The notes below the pieces were generated by a model. The model saw only the letters and a list, made by a program, of their open reading frames with translations. It did no database searches and was not told where the DNA came from. This document shows, one piece after another, positions 54,871 through 64,000 of a stretch of 64,000 nt of DNA. The position numbers and the translations under genes are program-made. The stretch comes from Batillaria attramentaria. Taxonomy: Eukaryota; Mollusca; Gastropoda; Batillariidae. The stretch spans positions 886,001-950,000 of the forward strand of contig JACVVK020000169.1 in the NCBI GenBank assembly GCA_018292915.2, in the 5' to 3' direction. Within the stretch, counting starts at the first letter, position 1; each line of letters opens with the position of its first letter.

Positions 54871-57800
54871 CTAGTCCAGGTTGTCGATCTTGTACTGCAA
54901 CAGAACACAAATTACAACTTTTTCATCAATATCAATGAACAGGCTTTTCAAGGAAAGAAACGGTATATTCCATGTCTTGGATGCTGCAACCTACAAAATC
55001 TTGTACTGCAACAAAACAAACTTTGTGGTCAATACCAGTGAACCAATTTATTTTTAAAGAAAGAAATTTAATGGTAATCCATGTGTTGGTTGGTGCACCT
55101 ACAAAATCTGGCATTTTACCCGCCTCCCCTCCCCCCCCCCCCCCCCCCCCCCCCCCACTTTCCCCTGCTACACATATACAACAACTGCATATACATGTAT
55201 TGCCATAGTCACTGTTACTTCCATCTTAGTGCTGAACTTACTTTGACAGTTTCATCTGCTAGCTCAAAGCCCAGAACTTTGCCAAAGAAGTAGAATTCTG
55301 CATCCAGGGCAGCTTGGATGTTCTCAGACTTGCGGAATCCATGCTGTTCACCTACACAAACGTGACCAAAGTGCACGGAGCATGTATATTCTGAATGCCG
55401 GTTAAACTAATATAGGAATACACTAGCGAAGGGGCCTTCGGCGGATGGGCCATCTTTACTCCCTTGTACCATATGATTTTCAGTTTGTATAAATATTGAC
55501 CTGATATGCACCTCTAAAACTACTTATGTGAACGATGAAAAAAGGCCAGCATCTCTGAAAGGGCATAACACTCTATGCACCACGCTCGCCGAAATGCTCA
55601 TCTCCGAGCAGCCTGAAATGCAAGACTGGTGCCGTACGGGTTAACTATCACACGCTGGTCCGTCAAAAATGTAAGAAAAACCCCACAACAAAACATTAGC
55701 AGACATAAACTGACCTTCAAAGAGTAAGTAAAGTGTTGGTAGCCCTTTTTCCTTCACTGCCTTGTACATCATATCCGACTGGTTTGGTAGCACGATCTGA
55801 AAACATTCATTATGATGCTGTACGTGGTGGCTACTGCACAAACAATAAAAGTGACAAAATGCTGCAGATTTGTTACAACAGACAACAGTAGTCTGACACA
55901 ATTCCTGACACACATGTATGCATTTCAAAATGAAAAAGCTCACGCTGCAGGACATAAGCAATGACAGTGTAAGGTACAGTATGCATGTGTTCCAACCAGC
56001 AACTACCTCCTTGTTTGCATCCCATGAGATACACAACGTACGTGCCACAGGCTGTTTGTTGAAGTCCTTAACATTATTTTTTTGTTGTTGTTGTGTTTTG
56101 TGTGTTTTGGGGTTTTCTGTTGTTGTTGTGCCAGGGTTTTGTTTGTTTTGTTTTTTGTTTGTTTGTTGTTGGGGTTTTTTTGTTGGTGTTTTTGTGTGTG
56201 TGTGTTTTTGTTGTTGTTGTTGTTTGTTTGGTGTTTTGTTTTGTTTGTTTGTTTTTTGTTTTTTTTTTTTTTGGGGGGGGGGGGTAAGTTATTGCACATG
56301 CCAAAACAATTTTATGCTGTTTTTATTGGCTCAGAATCTTAATTTTGCATTCTTATTTTGTTTCGAGCTGTGAGTCCAAAGACGATTTTCCATTTTATAC
56401 CTGTTATTTAATGCACAATAAAGTATTTTTTAATTTGAATTCAAAATATTTCTGATGGTGTTCAGAGGGATATTTAGAAGCATATCGAACAACATACTGT
56501 ACCTTGTCTTCATCTCCCTGGAAGAGAGCAATGGGGCAGCTGAGGCAGTCTGTGTAGTGGATAGGGGAGCGCTCGCGCATTGTTTTGCCACCATCCTCGC
56601 TAATAGGGCACATTAGGTTGCCTTCATAGTGACTCTCAAACTTGTGGGAGTCTGCTACCAAAGCCTCTATGTCCCCAATTCCATAATGGCTGGCACCTGT
56701 AAATTATCAAGTGCAAGTACAGAAAGATTCTTCCAGTGGTAATGCTAGTACTAAAAAAATAGTCTCCTGAGGAAGTTGAGGATCTCTCAGTGAGGTAAAT
56801 GCCTGTCCACAGGGCCGGTAGGTAGTCTAGTCGTTAAGAGACGCCATCACCAGTGCGAGAGGTCAGGTTCAAGTCCCACTGAGGGCAAAGAATTTTTCCC
56901 TCTCGTACGTGACGCCGTTCAATCAGGCCAATGGTCGTGGGTTCTCTCCAGGTACTCCGGCTTCCTCCCCCTCTGCTTTGGAAATGTTCAGCCCACAAAA
57001 TGTGAAGTTAAATGCAATTCTAAATTCAGAAATTGCTGAGCTGACCCTGCGCACGACGTGATTGTAATATGTCCATGTCCAGTGTGTGAGAGAATGCATG
57101 TGGTGCATGTGAGCATGCGCACTGGACTCAGTTTGCGGCGCTTTGAGCCAGTTAAAGAAAACAGGTAAAGCGCCTACATGATACATAGTTATTATTATTG
57201 TTCTTTTTCTTCTTCTTCTTATTAAAGCAGATCAAACCACAAACAAACAAATCATAACTTAATGTACCGGTAACTCCGCTTTCAAACAAAACAAAGCTCC
57301 ACAGACTTCTGGTGATAGCTATACAGTGTACCTTAATGCTGATACAAATATATTGTACAAGAATTAAGGCTTGTGAGTTGGTAGGATCAAGTACAATTGT
57401 GTTACATGTATTTTTTTATCCAATGGATGAACATCTGTGCCTCACCTGCTTTAAACGTATCCCTGAAGGTGAGGCAGGCCAGGGTGGTGTAGCCACCAGC
57501 AGATCCTCCATCAATGCAAACCTTGTTGGGATCCACTTTGCCCTGTTTCACCAGATATTCTACCCCTGTGCAACAGTCATCCACATCAAAAATTCCCCAC
57601 CTGCAAATGGAAAACATTTGACTGATACTGTTTTGGGTTCTTGTTTTTTGGTTTTGTTTTTTTTTGCTTCATTTTGGATTTCATTTTAAATTTACAGAAT
57701 TTGTTATTACATCAAAGATGATTTTGATCACGTACAACTACAAATCAGAAAGTAAAAAACAACAATGGATCTGTGGCTCTGCTTACGATCTTCCAGTGAA

Positions 57801-60013
57801 ATAAACAGAATATCAGAACTGCGTACAACATGCAGAAAACAGAATTTAACTTTAGTGTCATGTAAATGAAAACAAAACAAATCATCGTACTCGCACTTTG
57901 TAGGGTATTAACTCACATTCTACGGAGGCGATGGCGGTAGGTTCGGCCCAGGCCTGTGCTGCCGCGGTAATTTACCAGAAGGACTGCAAATCCACGACTG
58001 GTGAAGTACTGCAGCTTAAGATCAATGTTGGCCAAATAGTGCCCAGTGGGGCCCCCATGGGCACGCACCAGCAATGGTGGCAAAGTGCCCTCTGGTGCCT
58101 GAAAATCCTTATTTTGGGGTGGGTAGAAAATCCCATGGGATTTATCTCCTTCTGTTGTGTCCCAGGTAATAAATGACGGCATGCTGATGTACCCGCTTTC
58201 CACAGGGTTTTTCACAGACTCCTTGATGACCTTTTTCTGGCAACACAGTGAAGAAAAGATGAAAGGACATCAATATTGTATGTCTGTTATGAATTAATGT
58301 TTTAAAAATCAATCTGAAAAAAAAAAAAACCTATGCAATTAAACATACAAAGAACTTGCACTGCATACAAATGCATGGCACATGCAAATATCCCTCTAAA
58401 CACCACTGAAAGCACTTCAATGTAAGGTATTTTGACACGTACAACGGTTTGTGACACGTATAAACATCAAGAGTATACATGTTCATGTTAAATATAGCCT
58501 GTGATGCAAAGAACAAGGTAATTACTGGTACACTTTTTACAGGTAGTTCACGCTTACCTCTTTTGTATTCATATTCAACCTGACCACACACGGAAAGCTG
58601 GTTTCACTGGAGCCAATGAAGTACGCATCACCAGTTGCTGTGAGGGCAAGGCACCTGTTGTAGAGAAAGCCAGTGTCCAGTTTGGTGTACTCTTTCGTCT
58701 GCATGTTAACAAGTCCCAGCTCCTACAACAAATGACACGCCTGTTTCAAAATCAGTGTAAAGACTGAACGATCAACTAAATACAGGTACTTGATTTGTCA
58801 GAAGGTAAAAAATCAATGATAAACCTCCAATAGTTTACTCAGAAGTGCATTACTACTGTCTTGATCAACAGACAAAGGGTTAACCGTTACGCATCGGGAC
58901 GCGAACCGGCTCGTGTCACTCTCAACAGCCGTAGGCACTGAGCCGCGAACCGATTCGCGTCATCCTAAACGGCCAGCAGCTGCATGCACGTCAGCAGGGA
59001 AGTAGGTCACTGGCCAAGCTCGCGATGTCAAAGAGTTAAAGAAAAAAGTTATCAAAGTCAGGCTGACACATCACACTATGTTCAAACATTCTTACATAGT
59101 TCTGAGCGAGCAGAATATTTGACGAGCCAGCAGGATCAGCAACATAAGCCGTCTTGCCAAATGTCCACTGTGGACCGGCAAGTTCCGCTGGTACTGGAAG
59201 CACGTTAACATGATCGTCATCAGAAGCAACAAGGTAAAGGTTCCACCATTCCGACCGGTCACTAACGTACAGCAGCTTGTTGTCCGATGTCCAACCTGGC
59301 TCGATGGCACTTTCCTGGCTGCCAGCAACCTTCTTTTGTGTTTTCAGTGCAGCACCTGTTTCATCAATGCATGCCACCCACACCTCTGTGCTATCCCAAG
59401 GCTTTAAAAAGCAAAAACAAAAAATCCACATTTATATAGGCAATAATTATTCTTAACTATAATACATAGTAAGTGAAACAATGACTTCAAAACATCTAAA
59501 CACCTGGATTATCAGGTACTAAATATAAATATAAAGCTAAAAAAAGATTAGCATCCAAATAACTAGAGAGGCAGAAGCCTCGATCCATGGCTCCCTTGTG
59601 ACAAGGGTCAAGGTCATTCACAAGAGTATGTTTGTAAAGCTCTTATCACTATCTATCATCATGCCAAGTAAGGTGCCTCTGGTGTTCCAAGTTCCTGGCA
59701 ATAGGTGTTGCCAATGTCTCTCATCATGCAAAGTTTGATACTGCTGGTTCTAGATTCTGACAAAATGCAAATATAAAATATTCCAAACAGACTGCTTTAA
59801 TGACCTTGTCCTTGGGTCAAGGTCATTTAAATGGTATGTGTGCATAGGTCTTATCACTGTCTATCAGCACGCCAAGTTTGGCGCCTCTGCTGTTTGTTAT
59901 TTCTGAGAAAATGATATGGTTTGAAAGGTCTTACGGTTTTTTATCAGCAAGCCAAGTTTGGTGCCTCTGCTATTTGTAGATTCTGAGAAAATGACAATGT
60001 TAAAGTTTTTCTG

Positions 60014-60092
<79 letters not shown>

Positions 60093-60127
60093 GCACACAC
60101 ACGCACACACACACACACACACACACA

Positions 60128-60178
<51 letters not shown>

Positions 60179-61937
60179 GACGGAGGGTTATTACACAGAC
60201 TCCCATTGTTACACAAGGGAGCCCAAAAATGTGACACCAGTATTTCAGTGCAAGCCTGCTCAAGGGCTATCTCTGCTTAATAAAAGAAAAGATATCTGAG
60301 TATCTAACCAAGCCCCTATGCAGAAAAGGCTATAAACCATTCAGCAATGCATAGACTAGAGACAGGCAGCCCCACAGCCGTCCTACCTTTTCCTCACAGG
60401 GGCTAGCTTTTTCACACAGGGGTTATGCTGACTGAATGCCAAGCATCTAGGGTTATGCATGATGAAAACACTAAATGTATGCTGACACTTTGCTAAGCCC
60501 CAGATATAAAAGTACAATCATATGAGAAAAGCTGGTGAGTTACAGGTGGACAGAAAACTACTCTCACCATGTTGGGATGGTTCCACTGAAACCAGCAGAT
60601 TTGTTTTCCATCAGGGGATACTCGTGGATGACTGTAGAAATCAGCTCCATGGGCCTGCACAAAACTGTCAATTTTTATTTTTGTAATATTAACTAAGCTC
60701 TGAAATTGTGGAAACCATATCATATGCCACTCAGACAAACAGCCATAGACAATTTTCTACCTTCCAGTATGTTTCAAACAAACATAGAACACTTTTTAAT
60801 TTTCAATACATGTACTTCTCAGTGTTGCAAAATGAATCCATGTCCATTAAGAATGGCAATAAAGATGAAACTGAAATTTCAAAAAGCCTACAAGCGTTCA
60901 GCAGTTATGATCTGACACAGATGCAACAGTGTGATTTTTCAGAGCACCTGTCTCAGGCTTGCATACCCTTGCACATAAAATACTGCCATAATCCAGCTAT
61001 GCAACCAGCCAAGGATGCCCAAACCACCACAATGAACTACAGCAGCACAAGTCACTGTACACTGACCAAGACAGTCTGTTCCTTTGTCTGAGGGTTAATG
61101 GCCACTAGTGTGTTGACACACTCTTTTGCTTCACCTCTTTCCACAACCTCATGGTCTTCACGCACACAGTAGATGAAGCCTGTCTGAAACAGAATAAAAC
61201 TGGCACATGTATCCATATCTCTTTGTAATCAAAAAAAATATCAAGAGAAAACCCAGAGTCCACACAATAACTACCACAATAAACCTACATTGTAAACTGC
61301 AATCCAATGACATAAAACAGTGAGAAAACCAAACCTGTGAGGAGAAAACTCCATCGGCATAGCGCCACTTTCTGCTGGTGACCGTCACAGGCTCGGGTTT
61401 TGCTGACGGAGATCGTTGCACATACAGCACCTGGTCTTCAAAGTTGGAGAAGTAGACTGCACCGTCATAGACAAAGAAGTCTCCACCACCGTATTCATGT
61501 ACAGTTGTACGAGCATTGAAACCTGATGGTGTCCATTCCTGAATCTTGCCAGTCTGCTTGTTTGCCGAACAGACAACATAACGACCTTTCTCTTCAAAGT
61601 GGATTTCCGTCCAGTACACGTCATCTGCAAGAAGTTTAACCCATGAAAGGATGACAACGGTGTGGTTCACATGGAACCACACTTGACCAATATGTGTATT
61701 ATTTATAGTCAATAATTTTATTCCTGAAAATCCCGGATGTAATAATAAAAATGGGTAATTAAGGTACGCCCTCCCTCCCGCAAGAGCTCAGGGTGCCTTA
61801 CAGTCGAAACGCCCTCACTCACACAGAAACCAGAGACATACATAACAGCTCTGCAGAAACACACGCAACATTCCTCCACATATACATTTACCTACAAACA
61901 CATAATGTGCAGCATAATACACAGCCTCTGCTGCCCC

Positions 61938-61972
<35 letters not shown>

Positions 61973-62432
61973 GACCAGCAAGATGACGATGTGGCAGCAG
62001 CTATTGGTTGAGGCCGGGCAGTGAAGTGGTGGGTTTTCAGATCTTGCTTGAAGGATGGTTCTGCATATCTGATTAATACTGGGTGATCATTCCAAAGAGT
62101 CGGACCTGTGTCTGGCACTATACCACTTCTACCCACTACAGTCATCCTACTACTGATTTGACATCATCTTAAAATTCGTGACGCCGTGACACTGGAAGTC
62201 ACTACTGTCAACAGAAAATCAAGATCTTAAAACTGCTTAAAACTGACCATATCACTAATATCCAACAAATCATTGCATTGTAAAAACGTAATGGATCAGA
62301 ATGATCACAGATCCTGGCACCTGTTCGTTCTTTGTTGATGTCGACTTTCACCTCCAGCAGACCGACCCCACTTGTGGTCACAAGCTTACTGGAGACCGGC
62401 GATTTCCAGCTTCCGTATGGACTAATTTTCAT
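54871..62432 (-). CDS. S9-family serine peptidase, copy B, intact
   Basis: Same family as copy A (beta-propeller plus alpha/beta hydrolase, related to acylaminoacyl- and dipeptidyl-peptidases); the true substrate is unknown. Exons on the minus strand: 62321-62432, 61335-61624, 61067-61183, 60568-60654, 59096-59401, 58558-58722, 57917-58236, 57446-57600, 56503-56696, 55715-55796, 55242-55351, 54871-54894. Total 1962 nt, 653 aa, all in phase. Ser499 is in GGSAGGY, Asp581 in FQGDEDK and His613 in EQHGFR; the C-terminus is YKIDNLD. The start MKISPYGSW is preceded two codons upstream by an in-frame TAA, so the presequence of copy A is absent and the product should be cytosolic. Exon lengths equal those of copy A except exon 5 (six bases shorter) and the single base in exon 8. 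Confidence 0.92.
54991..55005 (-). other. Duplicated terminal-exon acceptor of S9 peptidase B
   Basis: About 110 bp around the last exon is duplicated upstream in the gene's direction. The duplicate retains TGTTGCAG followed by TAC AAG ATT TTG TAG, so use of this acceptor would end the protein YKIL instead of YKIDNLD. Confidence 0.5.
55121..55157. repeat. Poly-C tract
   Basis: About 27 near-uninterrupted C after CCTCCCCT, in the last intron of S9 peptidase B. Confidence 0.9.
56070..56290. repeat. T/G-only low-complexity tract
   Basis: Mostly T and G with TGTTGTTG and TTTGTTTG runs, ending in T and G homopolymers. Same style as 22655-22991 and likewise in an intron of a minus-strand gene. 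Confidence 0.75.
56812..57200 (+). repeat. tRNA-derived SINE, nearly full length
   Basis: A-box-like TAGTCTAGTCG (56823-56833), perfect B box GGTTCAAGTCC (56866-56876), a body of about 300 bp, and a tail with GCGCTTTGAGCC, AAAGCGCC and a final ATT-rich run (to about 57200). It lies in intron 8 of S9 peptidase B. Confidence 0.75.
59563..60223 (-). mobile_element. HINE/pearl-like element, second copy
   Basis: Same family as 14002-14978, opposite strand. CTAG lies at 59563-59566, next to the GAGGC...GCCTC hairpin. Inverted subterminal repeats are at 59589-59600 and 60212-60223. About three core monomers are present, and a very long (AC)n tract (about 60019-60174) sits at the expected 5'-side microsatellite position. 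It lies between exons 4 and 5 of S9 peptidase B. Confidence 0.72.
60019..60174. repeat. (AC)n microsatellite, about 155 bp
   Basis: Long AC array with a few GC and GA interruptions, inside the HINE-like element. Confidence 0.95.
61745..62145 (-). mobile_element. 5'-truncated LINE 3' end (CR1/L2-like)
   Basis: The minus strand encodes [10 protein letters not shown], then [11 protein letters not shown], the typical C-terminal 'LWN.LP...FK..LKTHLF' ending of CR1/L2-like reverse transcriptases. A 3' region follows with a GT microsatellite, CCTGAGCTCTTGCGGGAGGG and an ATT-rich tail. It pairs with 41990-42375. It lies in intron 1 of S9 peptidase B. Confidence 0.7.
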
Positions 62433-63120
62433 ATTTTACGAGTTGTGTACTGCTGATGCCCCGCCTACTGCAAAATGGAAGTTATAAGACCAAAGACCCC
62501 AGATCAGTTGCGCTATACTGGACAAGATAATATAAACATTCCAGTGGTATCAAGGTCCGATCCGAAGTGGGTATTTCCCTGGTCCGGTGGGGCCTATCAC
62601 ACGGATGCAAACGTATTTTTACAAAACAGTCAGATAAACAAGTGGATAGGCTACGTTTATCCACAATAAAGAAATTTTGTGCTTTTATAGAATAGTAATT
62701 GTAGTGTCTGACTTCAGAAGCGTCTGCAGGTTAGAAACTGTGGTGAAAATTAATCGTAAATTTGAGCTAGCTCTGCCGGAAGAATGTTTGAAAGCGAAAG
62801 TAGATTTATGTGCTCCATCTATAGAGATTGCATGCTAGCATCAATACATAGTTATTTACACTGATCGTGTCAGATGTTTGGGTTACTAAGCTAGCAAGTG
62901 ATGGTAATCACTTGATTCATTTTTACCTGGGTATTATTCATACGAAACGACACCGGCGTGTAACCTTATAGTTGGCGCTTCGTTGGGATATTTATTTAGG
63001 TCAAGCAGACGACGTCAGTTTTGGAATGCGTCTAGGCGGGCGTGATAGTGGTAATACCTCCTACCAATAGTTAGCTCTCATGACGATTAGGTGTGCAATG
63101 GAGTGGCCTTTTCTTCAGTT

Positions 63121-63160
<40 letters not shown>

Positions 63161-64000
63161 GTGACTGATGTGCGTTAGGAAGGTCAGTTCTAGTCACTCC
63201 GTCACGTTGACTGAGCCTGAGTTGCTGTGCAACTGACTGACGGTACAAGGTTCCATGTCGTATGGCGATAGTGCGTAGTGTGTCCGATTTCACAAAAAAG
63301 GGCCAAACATGTGTTATTTGTTTGTTTTTACCGTTATTTAAAGTTTTACTGCAAACCCAGCCCAAACTGAACTTGAACTGACCCGCCCTAACCGGCCCTA
63401 CCAGTTGAACCTCGCTCAGTCAGTCAGTCAGTCAGTCATCAAGTTTGACTGACTGACTGACTTCAAGTCAGTCAGTGTAACCAAAGATCCTCTATACAAT
63501 TGAACATATTGATTCCAAGGTCTTTGATGATATTTATGACGTACATGCGAAAACAATGCAAGTTTGTGACGTAGACAACTGATTATTTAGAAGCACCGCA
63601 ACTCAGTCAGTGACCTGGGTTAGGGATCCAAGCGAACAAACTTTTTGGTGGCTACAATCTTTTTTGCGTGGTGGCTAAGCACAAGAAAACATCAGGCTAA
63701 GATAAGAAAAATGTCAGCGTACCTGAGCTGTACGATGATGTTTACTGGCTGAGCTTGACTGGTTAGAATGGGATCCCCTATGGCGCATGGTGAACCTCAC
63801 CTCGCAGTTAGCGTTTGACATTTTCCACTGCCGAGCCACGCGCGCACTGTAGCTTGTATGGCTAAAGTGTATATTTTCTCGTATATTTTCATGGAGCGTT
63901 ATTCAGCGTCAATTGTGTCCTATCATTATATAAATATTGGTGCAGTCACCACAGAGATATTAATGTGTTGATTTTTCCCTATCGTTGGATCGATGACCCT
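62433..64000. other. 5' flank of S9 peptidase B to window end
   Basis: No coding exon recognised. Contains a (GT)n tract (63123-63158) and a CAGT/ACTG palindromic array (63416-63462). The promoter of gene B presumably lies in the first few hundred bases. Confidence 0.5.
63416..63462. repeat. Palindromic CAGT / ACTG array
   Basis: About five CAGT units, an 8-base spacer (TCAAGTTT) and four inverted ACTG units can form a hairpin. A further AAGTCAGTCAGTG follows. Confidence 0.85.

Noticed and set aside
59897..60263. Long Cys-Val and related frames
   Set aside because: Translation of the (AC)n microsatellite.

Overview
Eukaryotic nuclear DNA, most likely from a mollusc, probably a gastropod. 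The genes are split into many short exons with GT-AG introns. The introns are AT-rich and full of microsatellites, poly-G tracts, tRNA-derived SINE pieces, MITEs, tandem-repeat mobile elements and an APE-type LINE. No bacterial operon, CRISPR array, rRNA or real tRNA gene was found. The organism is inferred from repeat style and protein similarity, so the phylum is only moderately certain.

Layout. (1) 322-8934 and 9998-20342 are two copies of one segmental duplication. Each starts inside GINS1 (minus strand, DNA-replication GINS subunit PSF1), crosses a roughly 230-bp bidirectional promoter, and contains ABHD12 (plus strand, lysophosphatidylserine lipase). The head-to-head GINS1/ABHD12 arrangement matches the one I know from human 20p11. 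Copy 1 keeps GINS1 exons 1-2 (the rest lies off the left edge), but its ABHD12 has broken exons 5 and 11. Copy 2 has an open 371-residue ABHD12, but its GINS1 has lost all middle exons. (2) 21037-25821 (minus) is a third, diverged and inverted ABHD12-family gene (343 aa). Seven consecutive exons have the same lengths as in ABHD12. (3) 26123-36736 (plus) is VIPAS39/SPE-39, a VPS33B-partner trafficking protein, about 19 exons and 532 aa. (4) 39549-53230 and 54871-62432 (minus) are tandem paralogs of an S9 (prolyl-oligopeptidase type) serine peptidase. Downstream copy B is intact (653 aa) and has no N-terminal extension. Copy A has a mitochondrial-presequence-like extension and an apparent one-base deletion after the catalytic-Ser motif. 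A nearly full-length LINE (49289-52571) sits in intron 1 of copy A.

I see no gene cluster that looks like a new pathway. The main novelty is evolutionary. A duplicated bidirectional gene pair appears to be decaying reciprocally. The duplication also supplies natural empty sites for several mobile elements: a 9-bp-TSD MITE, a HINE/pearl-like element full of TCAAGGTCA motifs, and a 215-bp repeat that interrupts an exon whose flank was duplicated. Most gene-disrupting lesions are small indels, several in homopolymers, so assembly error or uncollapsed haplotypes must be excluded first.
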